Positions 6,784 to 14,865 of a stretch of 17,317 bases of DNA are shown one piece after another. Positions within the stretch are counted from its first letter, which is position 1, and every line of letters starts with the position of its first letter. The DNA comes from Pseudomonadota bacterium. GTDB lineage: Bacteria; Pseudomonadota; Alphaproteobacteria; UBA2966; CAIVPW01. The translations under genes and the position numbers were made by a program. The notes under the pieces are model-generated. The model was not told the origin of the DNA, ran no database searches, and saw nothing but the letters and a program-made list of their open reading frames with translations. Where the stretch lies: NCBI GenBank assembly GCA_027625125.1, contig JAQBXG010000009.1:1-17317 (forward strand), written 5' to 3'.

Positions 6784-7725
6784 ATGGACGGCGGCAATCA
6801 TGCGATCCGCACACTGTCACTTCCCGATCGCGGGCTGGTCGGGCTTGGCGGGGGCGATGCGCGCACATTCTTGCAAAACCTTGTTTCCAATGATGTCCGC
6901 CGCGTGGGATCGTCCCAGGCGATCTATTCGCTGCTGCTCACTCCCCAGGGCAAGTTCCTGCACGATTTCTTCATCGCCGAAGTCGCCGCCGAAGGTGCGG
7001 CGCCCGGCCTTGTTCTGGATTGCGAACGCGACCGGGTCGATGACCTGATCCGACGCCTGACGTTCTACCGCTTGCGCGCCGATGTCGCTATCAACGATCT
7101 GTCGGATCGCTTCGCGGTCCATGTGGCGTTCGGACCCGACGATGCCGCGACGCTCAATCTCGAGCCGGCGCCGGGCGCCGCGCGCACCGAAGCCAATGGC
7201 GCCGTCTTTGTCGATCCGCGCCTTTCCGACCTCGGGGTGCGCGCAATCCTGCCGGTGGGGCGTTCGCTCGATCTGCCGCTGGCGCGCCACGGGGATCGTG
7301 ACGACTACGAACTGTTGCGGCTCAACCTCGGCGTCCCGGACGGCAGCCGTGACCTTGAAATCGAGCGAACATTTCCGCTCGAAGCAAGTCTCGACCAATT
7401 GCACGCGATCGACTACCGCAAGGGCTGCTATATCGGACAGGAGCTCACCGCGCGCACGCACTATCGCGCCACGCTGCGAAATCGATTGTTTCCGGTTGCC
7501 GTCGACGGACCGTTGCCACCGGCCGGCGCGCAAGTCCTCCTCGACGAACGAATTGCCGGTGAAGTGCGTTCCGGCAGCGGCGACCGGGCGCTTGCCATGT
7601 TGCGTCTTGCGCTAGTCGACGAATCAACGCGAAGCGGCGCGCGACTGACCGCCGGCAACGCCATGCTGGTACCCATTCGCCCGGAATGGATGGCCACGGC
7701 GGACCCCGCCGCCACTTCCCAATGA
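6784..7725 (+). CDS. ygfZ: YgfZ/CAF17-type folate-binding protein
   Basis: This 313-residue protein belongs to the YgfZ family (related to GcvT and eukaryotic IBA57/CAF17), which binds tetrahydrofolate and helps build or repair certain iron-sulfur clusters, including that of MiaB. The family signature is KGCYIGQE at 213-220 with the conserved C215. The N-terminal part carries the GcvT-like region GDARTFLQNLVSNDV (24-38) and YSLLLTPQGKFLHDFF (48-63). The C-terminal barrel is recognisable in the R-x4-RLFPV stretch and the GEVRSGS segment. The ATG at 6784 fits the family N-terminus but has no Shine-Dalgarno sequence at normal distance; GGAG lies 14 bases upstream. The stop overlaps the start of tag as ATGA, so the two genes form an operon. 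Confidence 0.9.
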   Translation: MDGGNHAIRTLSLPDRGLVGLGGGDARTFLQNLVSNDVRRVGSSQAIYSLLLTPQGKFLHDFFIAEVAAEGAAPGLVLDCERDRVDDLIRRLTFYRLRADVAINDLSDRFAVHVAFGPDDAATLNLEPAPGAARTEANGAVFVDPRLSDLGVRAILPVGRSLDLPLARHGDRDDYELLRLNLGVPDGSRDLEIERTFPLEASLDQLHAIDYRKGCYIGQELTARTHYRATLRNRLFPVAVDGPLPPAGAQVLLDERIAGEVRSGSGDRALAMLRLALVDESTRSGARLTAGNAMLVPIRPEWMATADPAATSQ

Positions 7726-8309
7726 CGACCCGTTGCCCTTGGCCCGGCCAGGACCCGCTCTACCTCGACTATCACGATACCGAATGGGGCGTACCGGAAC
7801 ACGACGACCGCGCACTCTTTGGCAAACTGATCCTTGACGGATTTCAGGCCGGCCTCAGTTGGATCACCATCTTGCGAAAGCGCGAGAACTTCCGCGCCAC
7901 GTTCAACGGTTTCGATCCGGAACATGTCGCCCGCTACGATTCCGCAAAGGTCGACGCACTGATGTCCGACGCCGGCATCGTACGCAACCGCGCCAAGATC
8001 GAAGCGGCGATCGGCAGCGCGAAAGCGTTCCTTGACCTCCGCGAGGGCGGTGAGGCCTTCGATTCGTTCCTCTGGCAGTTCACCGGCGGTAGCACGATCC
8101 GCAACCATTGGAAACGGATGGAGGATATTCCTGCCGAGACGCGCGAAAGCAAGTTGATGAGCAAGGCGCTAAAGGAGCGCGGCTTTCGCTTCTGCGGGCC
8201 AACCATCTGCTATGCGTTCATGCAGGCGACCGGAATGGTCAACGATCATGTCGTCGACTGCTTCCGCCACGGCGAACTACAAAGTCAGGCTGTGGCCAAT
8301 CTCGCGTAG
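7722..8309 (+). CDS. tag: DNA-3-methyladenine glycosylase I (TAG)
   Basis: This 195-residue protein excises 3-methyladenine from alkylated DNA as the first step of base excision repair. The zinc-snap ligands of E. coli Tag are present: C5 (TRCPW), H18 (DYHDTEWG), H176 and C180 (DHVVDC). Other family blocks are DPLYLDYHDTEWGVPE (11-26), QAGLSWITILRKRENFR (42-58) and FCGPTICYAFMQATGMVNDH near the C-terminus. The position of E. coli Glu38 is Asp39 here (LDGFQAGLSW), a conservative change I believe also occurs in homologues. The start is the ATG at 7722 that overlaps the ygfZ stop as ATGA; an upstream in-frame ATG at 7686 would add 12 residues inside ygfZ and is less likely. Its end overlaps the convergent metallopeptidase gene by 33 bases. 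No alkylation-response site was seen. Confidence 0.92.
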   Translation: MTTRCPWPGQDPLYLDYHDTEWGVPEHDDRALFGKLILDGFQAGLSWITILRKRENFRATFNGFDPEHVARYDSAKVDALMSDAGIVRNRAKIEAAIGSAKAFLDLREGGEAFDSFLWQFTGGSTIRNHWKRMEDIPAETRESKLMSKALKERGFRFCGPTICYAFMQATGMVNDHVVDCFRHGELQSQAVANLA

Positions 8310-9026
8310 CCTGTCGCGCCGTTCCAGACAGTCCGGCATTACTTTTTCCAGCTTGCGCCAGAACCGCGGGCCGTGGTTTCGATGCACCACGTGGCAAAGT
8401 TCGTGGGCGACGATGTAATCGACAATCTCCAGAGGCGCAAAAAGGATACGCCAGCTTAGTCGAATGTTGTTCTTGGCGTCACAACTGCCCCAGCGGGTCT
8501 TCGGGTCTGTCACAATCACCCGCCCCGGTTCCACGTTCAACTTGCGCTTCCAGACATCCACCCGCTCGGCGAACTTTTGGTCCGCGTGATTCCGGAACCA
8601 GTCGGCGACCGCCTCCTCGCCGAGCTGTCGCGCCCGCTCGTCACTAGCGGCGATCGGCAGTCGAAGCTCAAAGTGGTCATTGCGACGTCGGCATTCCGCA
8701 TCCATACCCAGCACCGGCACCACATGCAGCGGCATGGGATCGCCCAAATATGGAATCTCTTCGCCGGTGACATAATCGCGCGTCGGCCGCGATGCATCCA
8801 GCGTGCGCATATCGGCCAAGTGCCGGAGAATCCAGCCCATATGCCGGACCATCATCTCTTCGATTTCGCGGGCGGGGGTTCGCGCGGGCGCACGAACGAC
8901 AAGCATCGGCCCGGTATCAACGGCGAAAGCGATCGTGCGTTTGCGTCGCGGGCTGCGAACCAATTGGTACGCGACCTCGGACTCACCGACTTCCAGCGTC
9001 AACGTTGTCCGGGTCTCGTCCCGCAA
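8277..9026 (-). CDS. YgjP/SprT-like zinc metallopeptidase (M48-type, DUF45)
   Basis: This 249-residue protein has the conserved blocks of the YgjP-like metallopeptidase family: KTRWGSCDAKNNIRLSWRL-like sequence at 176-194 and the zinc motif HELCH (208-212), with H218 in NHGPRFW the likely third ligand as in HExxH-x5-H. The N-terminal half (SPRRKRTIAFAVDTGPMLVVRAP) is the beta-rich lead-in typical of the family. No signal peptide or membrane helix is seen, so it is probably cytoplasmic. The physiological substrate is not known. The start is the TTG at 9026, directly after the TAG stop of the PPDK-like gene. An AAAGGA inside the last codons of that gene is six bases before the TTG, which strongly supports this start and coupling. 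It is the last gene of the glyQ-glyS run. Confidence 0.86.
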   Translation of the reverse strand: MRDETRTTLTLEVGESEVAYQLVRSPRRKRTIAFAVDTGPMLVVRAPARTPAREIEEMMVRHMGWILRHLADMRTLDASRPTRDYVTGEEIPYLGDPMPLHVVPVLGMDAECRRRNDHFELRLPIAASDERARQLGEEAVADWFRNHADQKFAERVDVWKRKLNVEPGRVIVTDPKTRWGSCDAKNNIRLSWRILFAPLEIVDYIVAHELCHVVHRNHGPRFWRKLEKVMPDCLERRDRLREIGHSLTL

Positions 9027-11597
9027 CTACCGTCCTTTCAGCGTCGCCTGGGCAGCGGCCAATCTCGCCGCCGGCACCCGGTATGGCGAACACGAAACAT
9101 AGTCCAAACCGACGCTATTGAAAAACCTTATCGATTCGGGATCTCCACCGTGCTCGCCGCACACGCCGATTTCAAGATTCGGTTTGGTCGACCGGCCGCG
9201 CTCCACCGCGATTTCCAACAGCGCGCCGACGCCGTCGATATCCAGCGTACTGAACGGATCACCGGCAAAATGTTCTGCCGCACGATACCGTTCCAGGAAC
9301 GCCGCAGCGTCATCGCGGCTGACTCCAAACGATGTCTGGGTAAGATTGTTGGTGCCGATGCTGAAAAAATCGGCGGTATCCGCGATTCTCGCCGCCTGCA
9401 TTACTGCGCGCGGCAGCTCGATTGACGCACCAACTGAATACCGCGCCGCCGCGCCGGTTTCGTCTCGCAACGATTCCGCGGTATCAGCTACCGCAGTGCG
9501 CACGGCCTCAAACTCCCGCGCCGAAGCAACCATCGGCACCAGTATCTGCGGCGCGGAGTCGGCCGCATGCGCCTCCGCGAGGATCGCGCGCACCTGCACC
9601 GCATACAAGTCCGGCTGCGAGATCGCCAATCGACAGCCGCGGTGCCCCAATGCCGGGTTCGCTTCCGAACGGGCCGCGACGCGCGCAGCCGCCTCCTGCG
9701 CACTGATGCCCGCCGCCTCCGCCGCTGCGGCGATCTCGTCTGCGGTCTTCGGCAGAAACTCCGACAAAGCCAGATCCAAAAGCCGGATCGTTACCGGCAA
9801 CCCCTTCGCGCGGGTAAACAGATCGCGATAGGCAGCACGTTGCAGCGGCTCCAGCGCGACAAGTGCGCGACGGCGGCGTCCATCGTCCGTCGCAAGCAGC
9901 ATCGACTGAATCTCCGCCAGCGACTCCGGCCCCAGGAACGAATATTCGGTGCGAAACAATCCGATCGCCTCGGCGCCCAGAAGCCGCGCCGTGTCCACGT
10001 CACCCGGCGAGGCGGTATTGGCCCGCACGCCCAGGCGGCGGATGTCGTCAGCCCACTCGAGCACGGTGGCGAACGACCGGCTCAATTGCGGCTGTTCCAG
10101 CTCCAGGGCGCCGGCCGAAACTTCGCCACTGCTGCCGTCGATCGTCACCACATCCCCACGCTTGACCAGCACGTTGCCGACGCGGAAGCTCCCGCCGGCG
10201 ACATCCACGACAATGTCGCCGGCGCCGACCACACAGGGGCGACCGGCGCCGCGCGCCACCAGCGCCGCATGGCTGGTCGCACCGCCTCTGGCCGTCAGCA
10301 CGGCGGCGGCGGCATGAACCCCGTGCACGTCCCGCGGATGGGTTTCGGACAGCACCAGCACCGCCGGCTTGCCGTCCGCCGCCAACGCCTCGGCCTCGTC
10401 CGACGACAGCGCCACCAACCCCGACGCCGCGCCGGGCGATGCGGGCAACCCCCGGGTCAGAATCGTGCGCGGCAGGTCCGCGCGAACACTCGGATGCAAC
10501 ACACGTCCCAGCGACGCCGGATTCAGCCGCAGCAGGGCCTGCTCTCGACTCAGCAACCCCTCGGCCTGCATATCGACTGCGATCCTGAGGCCCGCCTCGG
10601 TGCTGGTCACGCCGGTGCGAGTCTGCAACAGCCAAAGCTTGCCCCGTTCGATTGTGAACTCCACATCCTGCATCGCGCCGGTATGGCGTTCGAGCAGGCG
10701 AAAGGCGGCGCACAACTCGGCATAGGATTCAGGCATGACCTGCTCCAGGGACTCCGGGCCGCCGCGCAACGGCGCCGGCGTCCGAATCCCGGACACGACG
10801 TCATCTCCCTGGGCGTCGCGAATGTATTCGCCGAACGGCGCCGGATCACCGGTCGACGGATCCCGCGAGAACGCGACCCCGGTGGCAGATTCGGCGCCCG
10901 CGTTGCCGAATACCATCGCCTGCACCGTCACGGCCGTCCCCTCCGCATCGGGTATGTCATGCAATCGGCGATAGGTCGTTGCGCGGCGGCTCCGCCACGA
11001 ATCCAGCACCGCCAGAACTGCGCCCCACAACTGCCCCCAGGGATCGGTCGGAAACGGCGTCTCCGAATCGCGGTTGACCACCTCGATCAGGGCAGCGGCC
11101 GCTTCTGGTCCAGCCACTGCATCCGTCGGCGCATCGACGGCGTCCAGCCCAAGCACGACCTCACCGTACATGCGGATGAACCGGCAGTACGAATCCCAGG
11201 CCAGTGACTCACCGGTCCCGGCGGCGGCCAGTCTGCGGGCCGTCTGTTCGTTCATGCCCAGGTTCAACACCGTGTCGAGCATTCCCGGCATTGAACTTGG
11301 CGCGCCCGAACGCACGGAAACCAGAAGCGGTGTTCCCGTGCCGCCAAATACCTTGCCGGTTTCCGACTCCAGCCACTGCATCTCGCGGACCACCTCCGCT
11401 TCCAGCCCGGACGGCAGTCGCCGGTTGTTGCCGAAGTACTCCCGGCATACGTCAGTCGTCAGAATGAACCCCGGCGGCACGGGCAAACCGAGCGCGGTCA
11501 TCTCGATAAGCCCCAGCCCCTTCGCGCCGACCAGCATCGCCGGCGGAATCAGTCCCGCCCGGGCGTTGCCGGAGAATCGGCGCGACCAGCGAATCAT
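9027..11597 (-). CDS. ppdK: Pyruvate phosphate dikinase-like protein with altered PEP/pyruvate site
   Basis: This 856-residue protein has the three-part layout of PPDK, which interconverts ATP + Pi + pyruvate and AMP + PPi + PEP. The ATP-grasp half looks intact: GAKGLGLIEM (24-33), VSVRSGAPSSMPGMLDTVLNL (93-113), MQDVEFTIE (309-317) and LLQTR (323-327). The swivelling phosphohistidine domain has GGATSHAALVARG with H443. In the C-terminal PEP/pyruvate barrel, R549, R605, E727 and C813 (VCGEHGGDP) are kept. However, the Mg2+-ligand Asp of GTNDL is Asn751 (GTNNL, codon AAT), LDPPLHEF reads LDLALSEF, and RTEHMF reads RTEYSF. These comparisons are with C. symbiosum PPDK from memory. Activity is therefore uncertain. 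The ATG at 11597 follows glyS by 12 bases with only a weak AAGAG upstream. Membership of the family is sure; the function is less so. Confidence 0.87.
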   Translation of the reverse strand: MIRWSRRFSGNARAGLIPPAMLVGAKGLGLIEMTALGLPVPPGFILTTDVCREYFGNNRRLPSGLEAEVVREMQWLESETGKVFGGTGTPLLVSVRSGAPSSMPGMLDTVLNLGMNEQTARRLAAAGTGESLAWDSYCRFIRMYGEVVLGLDAVDAPTDAVAGPEAAAALIEVVNRDSETPFPTDPWGQLWGAVLAVLDSWRSRRATTYRRLHDIPDAEGTAVTVQAMVFGNAGAESATGVAFSRDPSTGDPAPFGEYIRDAQGDDVVSGIRTPAPLRGGPESLEQVMPESYAELCAAFRLLERHTGAMQDVEFTIERGKLWLLQTRTGVTSTEAGLRIAVDMQAEGLLSREQALLRLNPASLGRVLHPSVRADLPRTILTRGLPASPGAASGLVALSSDEAEALAADGKPAVLVLSETHPRDVHGVHAAAAVLTARGGATSHAALVARGAGRPCVVGAGDIVVDVAGGSFRVGNVLVKRGDVVTIDGSSGEVSAGALELEQPQLSRSFATVLEWADDIRRLGVRANTASPGDVDTARLLGAEAIGLFRTEYSFLGPESLAEIQSMLLATDDGRRRRALVALEPLQRAAYRDLFTRAKGLPVTIRLLDLALSEFLPKTADEIAAAAEAAGISAQEAAARVAARSEANPALGHRGCRLAISQPDLYAVQVRAILAEAHAADSAPQILVPMVASAREFEAVRTAVADTAESLRDETGAAARYSVGASIELPRAVMQAARIADTADFFSIGTNNLTQTSFGVSRDDAAAFLERYRAAEHFAGDPFSTLDIDGVGALLEIAVERGRSTKPNLEIGVCGEHGGDPESIRFFNSVGLDYVSCSPYRVPAARLAAAQATLKGR
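9033..9038 (-). promoter_or_regulatory. Ribosome-binding site supporting a TTG start
   Basis: AAAGGA on the minus strand lies six bases before the TTG at 9026 and is embedded in the last sense codons of the upstream gene. It decides the start of the metallopeptidase gene, which lacks an ATG or GTG nearby. Confidence 0.65.
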
Positions 11598-11609
11598 CGC
11601 GGTTGGCTC

Positions 11610-13694
11610 TTACCCCTCGATTTCGGAAAAACCGGCGACAAGCTCCAGCGTCGCCGTGACCTGCGACAACAGGCGCAATCGGTTGACCCGCAACTCGTTC
11701 GCCTCGGCATTGACGATAACGCCGTCGAAGAACTGGTCCAGCGGCCGGCGCAGACTCGCCAGCACCCGCATCGCATCGCCGAACCGCTCGTCGTCCAGAC
11801 ATGGCTGCAACTCGCGGCGGGCTTCGTCCAGCGCCGAAGCCAATTGCGATTCGGCTGCTTCAGCCGGTATCGATGCATCCCAGGTCTCGCGGTACCGAAC
11901 GCCGTCTTTTTTTTCCTCGATGCGAACGATATTCGCCGCCCGCCGATAGGCCAGAAGAAGATCAGCGCCGTCGTCGCTGTCCAGAAATGCCGCCAACGCC
12001 TCCACCCGCGCCAGCAAACGTACAAGGTCGTCTTCGGCGGAAAGGAAGAATCCGGCCGCCACCAGATCATGCCGCACCCCGCGTTCGCGCAAGTGCACCT
12101 TCAACCGGTCGGCAAAGAAATCCAGCAGGCTCCGTGCGATTTCGTCGTTTGCGCCCGCCGCCGCGAATGCCTTCAACAACGGCAACCGCACTCCGTTTTC
12201 CAGTACCAGCCGGATCGCGCCAAGGGCGGCGCGGCGCAACGCAAACGGATCCTTCGATCCGGTCGGCCGCTCGCCGACGGTCCAAAACTGCACCAGCGTA
12301 TCGATCTTGTCGGCAAGGGCGACGGCGACCGACACCGGCGCCGATGGGCAACGGTCGCCCGGACCTTTCGGCGCATGGTGTTCGGCGATGGCAACCGCCA
12401 CTTCGTCGGCCTCGCCGTCGGCGCGGGCATAATAGCCGCCCATTACACCCTGCAATTCCGGAAACTCGCCGACCATGCCGGTCGTCAGGTCCGCCTTCGC
12501 CAGCCGCGCGGCCGACCGGACCCTGTCGCGGTTGGCGGCGGGAATCCACCGGCAAAGCGCAACGGCCAGGGCCTGTGTGCGATCGGTCTTTTCGTCCAGA
12601 GAGCCGAGCCTGGCGTGGAACACGATGCCCTTCAGCGCCGGCGCACGCGCCGAAAGCGGCACCTTGCGGTCCTGGTCCCAAAAGAACTTCGCGTCCGCAA
12701 GGCGGGCGCGTAGCACCCGCTCGTTCCCGGCGATGATCGCGTCGCCGCCGTCACGGGCATCGGTTCCGGCGACGACAATAAACCTATCAGCAAGCTTGCC
12801 CTCCGGGCCCTCGGTGGCAAAGTACTTCTGGTGGGACCGCATCGCCGTCACCAGAACTTCCGGCGGCAATTGCAGATACTCGGGATCGATCGTGCCCATC
12901 AGCGGCACCGGCCACTCGACCAGCCCCGTGACCTCCGCAAGCAACCCCGGATCGCGCCGAACCTTCAGTCCGGCAGCGGCGGCCAACGCGTCGGCCCGCG
13001 TCTCGATCTCGTGCCGCCGCGATTCCCGCCGCAGGATTACCTTTGCCGACCGCAGTCCCGCTTCGTAGTCGGCAAATCCCGCAACTTCGAACTTCGCCGG
13101 GGCCAGAAATCGGTGACCGACCGTGGCGTTGCCCATCGGCACCGACAGTTGCGGGCCGCCGTCGGTCGACGCAAACCCGACCGCGCCGGGCACCGCCTTG
13201 CCGTCGAATACGCACAGGATCGCGTGGACCGGCCGCACCCATGTTGCCGCACCGTTGTTCCAACGCATCGATTTCGGCCACGAAAACGCCGAAATAATGC
13301 TCTGCACGATCTCCGCCAGCCGTTCCGCCGTCGCCTGCGCCGGTGTCGTGATCTCGGCAAAATAATATGTGCCACCGTCGGCGTCGCGCGAATGCAACGC
13401 ATCCGGCGAACATCCCATCGATCGCGCAAACCCTTCCACGGCCCGCTCCGGCGCGCCGACCTTGGGTCCGCGCTTGACCGTTTTTAGCGCCGGAATCTGC
13501 GCCGGCAGCCCGGCCGCGACCCCGACCAGCCGTCGCGGCGTGATGTGGGTCTCGACGCTGTCGTCGGCGACCGGCGCCTCAAACAGCAGTTGCGTTAGCT
13601 CCGCAAGCAGCGCCTCGCGCAAGTCGTCCGCGGCCTGCACCTGCATGCGGGCGGGGATTTCCTCCGACAGAATCTCAAGCAGAAGTTCAGGCAC
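11610..13694 (-). CDS. glyS: Glycyl-tRNA synthetase beta subunit
   Basis: This 694-residue protein is the beta subunit of the bacterial alpha2-beta2 glycyl-tRNA synthetase, which charges tRNA-Gly. The length is normal. It opens with the hallmark PELLLEILSEEIPARMQ and continues with WPKSMRWNNGAATWVRPVH (139-157), MRSHQKYFA (285-293) and GNERVLRARLADAKFFW (323-339), all typical of GlyS. The C-terminal part, rich in Arg and Leu, matches the anticodon-binding region (ALRRAALGAIRLVLENG). The start is a GTG at 13694, three bases after the glyQ stop, without an evident Shine-Dalgarno sequence, so translation is probably coupled to glyQ. It is followed by the PPDK-like gene. Confidence 0.96.
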   Translation of the reverse strand: MPELLLEILSEEIPARMQVQAADDLREALLAELTQLLFEAPVADDSVETHITPRRLVGVAAGLPAQIPALKTVKRGPKVGAPERAVEGFARSMGCSPDALHSRDADGGTYYFAEITTPAQATAERLAEIVQSIISAFSWPKSMRWNNGAATWVRPVHAILCVFDGKAVPGAVGFASTDGGPQLSVPMGNATVGHRFLAPAKFEVAGFADYEAGLRSAKVILRRESRRHEIETRADALAAAAGLKVRRDPGLLAEVTGLVEWPVPLMGTIDPEYLQLPPEVLVTAMRSHQKYFATEGPEGKLADRFIVVAGTDARDGGDAIIAGNERVLRARLADAKFFWDQDRKVPLSARAPALKGIVFHARLGSLDEKTDRTQALAVALCRWIPAANRDRVRSAARLAKADLTTGMVGEFPELQGVMGGYYARADGEADEVAVAIAEHHAPKGPGDRCPSAPVSVAVALADKIDTLVQFWTVGERPTGSKDPFALRRAALGAIRLVLENGVRLPLLKAFAAAGANDEIARSLLDFFADRLKVHLRERGVRHDLVAAGFFLSAEDDLVRLLARVEALAAFLDSDDGADLLLAYRRAANIVRIEEKKDGVRYRETWDASIPAEAAESQLASALDEARRELQPCLDDERFGDAMRVLASLRRPLDQFFDGVIVNAEANELRVNRLRLLSQVTATLELVAGFSEIEG

Positions 13695-13697
13695 AGA

Positions 13698-14588
13698 TCA
13701 CGCGGCGGAATCGCCGATCCAGGCTTCGCAACAGGATTTCGCCAACGACCGCACCCGCCCGATATTCGCCGCCCGCTCCGTCACCGAGATCACGCGGCGC
13801 GCATCCAGCAGATTGAAGGCGTGACTTGCCTTGATGCACTGGTCATAGGCGGGCAAAACCAGTCCGCGAGAAAGAAGATGCGTGCAGGCGGCTTCCGCGT
13901 CGGCGAAATGGCGGCGCAGCACGTCGACATCCGCCTGTTCAAAATTGTAAGCCGAAAATTCGCGCTCATTGCGCAGATAGACGTCACCGTACGAAACCCC
14001 GGCGCCGTTCCAGTCCAGGTCATAGACGTTGTCGCGTCCCTGCACGAACATCGCCAGGCGTTCCAGGCCATAGGTGATCTCGCCGGATACCGGCGCGCAA
14101 TCGATGCCGCCGACTTGCTGAAAATATGTGAACTGCGACACCTCCATCCCGTCGCACCACACTTCCCAGCCCAACCCCCAGGCGCCCAGCGTGGGGCTTT
14201 CCCAGTCGTCCTCGACAAAGCGGATATCGTGCAGGCCGAAATCGATACCAAGTTTCGCAAGACTGGCCAGGTACAGTTCCTGTATCTCCGGCGGCGAGGG
14301 CTTCAGAATGACCTGGAACTGGTAATAGTGCTGAAGCCGGTTCGGGTTTTCGCCGTATCTGCCGTCCGTAGGCCGCCGGCAGGGCTGCACAAACGCCGCT
14401 GACCACGGCTCCGGGTTCAACGCGCGCAACAGCGTTGCCGGATGAAAGGTCGCCGCGCCCATTTCGGAATCGTAAGGCTGCATCAGAACGCAGCCGTTCG
14501 CCGCCCAAAAGTGCTGAAGCGTCAGAATCAGTTCCTGAAAGCTGGGGGCCGGCGTATCGGTGACTGCCTGGGCCCCATCGGCGTTCAT
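13698..14588 (-). CDS. glyQ: Glycyl-tRNA synthetase alpha subunit
   Basis: This 296-residue protein is the catalytic class II alpha subunit that forms glycyl-adenylate with GlyS as partner. It shows SFQELILTLQHFWAANGCVL (16-35), MQPYDSEMGAATFHPATLL (36-54), the block around CRRPTDGRYGENPNRLQHYY and the GLERLAMFVQG segment, all near-invariant in GlyQ. The start is the ATG at 14588, which overlaps the TGA of the upstream small gene as ATGA. An in-frame extension to 14936 is open, but its Arg-rich sequence is unlike GlyQ and is the shadow of the neighbouring gene. glyS begins directly downstream, so both subunits are made from one message. Confidence 0.96.
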   Translation of the reverse strand: MNADGAQAVTDTPAPSFQELILTLQHFWAANGCVLMQPYDSEMGAATFHPATLLRALNPEPWSAAFVQPCRRPTDGRYGENPNRLQHYYQFQVILKPSPPEIQELYLASLAKLGIDFGLHDIRFVEDDWESPTLGAWGLGWEVWCDGMEVSQFTYFQQVGGIDCAPVSGEITYGLERLAMFVQGRDNVYDLDWNGAGVSYGDVYLRNEREFSAYNFEQADVDVLRRHFADAEAACTHLLSRGLVLPAYDQCIKASHAFNLLDARRVISVTERAANIGRVRSLAKSCCEAWIGDSAA

Positions 14589-14827
14589 GCCGCGTACGGG
14601 CATCCTTCGCGCCCGCAGGCCTTCGCGGTCGCCGGCGCGACATAGGCGCCACAGACCGCACATTCGACAAGGTCCTCGGCGTCGCTCCGGATGTTCGCGT
14701 CGGTTTTCTTCTTCGAATCGCCCACGGCCGGGCTTTCGCCCTCCTTCGACATCAGCTTGAAGCCGTACCAAACGGCCAGCACCACGACCGCGGTTAACAA
14801 CAGTTTTGCGAAGCTGAACCCGAACAT
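14585..14827 (-). CDS. Small membrane-anchored zinc-ribbon protein (PP0621-like)
   Basis: This 80-residue protein has one predicted N-terminal membrane helix (residues about 5-23, FAKLLLTAVVVLAVWYGF), a charged linker rich in Lys and Asp, and a C-terminal four-cysteine module C56-x2-C59-x11-C71-x4-C76 that looks like a zinc ribbon. That arrangement resembles small PP0621-type proteins often annotated as hypothetical. The function is unknown. The ATG at 14827 gives a clean hydrophobic N-terminus; the longer reading to 14929 adds an implausible Gly-rich lead. No clear Shine-Dalgarno sequence is seen. Its stop overlaps the glyQ start (ATGA), so it would be made together with glyQ. Confidence 0.8.
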   Translation of the reverse strand: MFGFSFAKLLLTAVVVLAVWYGFKLMSKEGESPAVGDSKKKTDANIRSDAEDLVECAVCGAYVAPATAKACGREGCPYAA

Positions 14828-14845
14828 TCGTGCGCCGTTTGTAAA

Positions 14846-14859
14846 GGGGCGAACGCCCC
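14846..14859 (-). other. Short GC hairpin between the S49 peptidase gene and the small membrane gene
   Basis: GGGGC and GCCCC pair around a four-base loop, followed on the minus strand by TTTACAAAC. This could be a weak terminator or attenuator six bases after the peptidase stop. The T-run is only three bases, so strong termination is unlikely and the flanking genes may still be cotranscribed. Confidence 0.25.
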
Positions 14860-14865
14860 GAAATC

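Noticed and set aside
9567..11207. 546-codon plus-strand open frame
   Set aside because: It is the shadow of the PPDK-like gene in GC-rich DNA. It is rich in Arg, Gln and His with no domain, while the minus strand has clear PPDK motifs.
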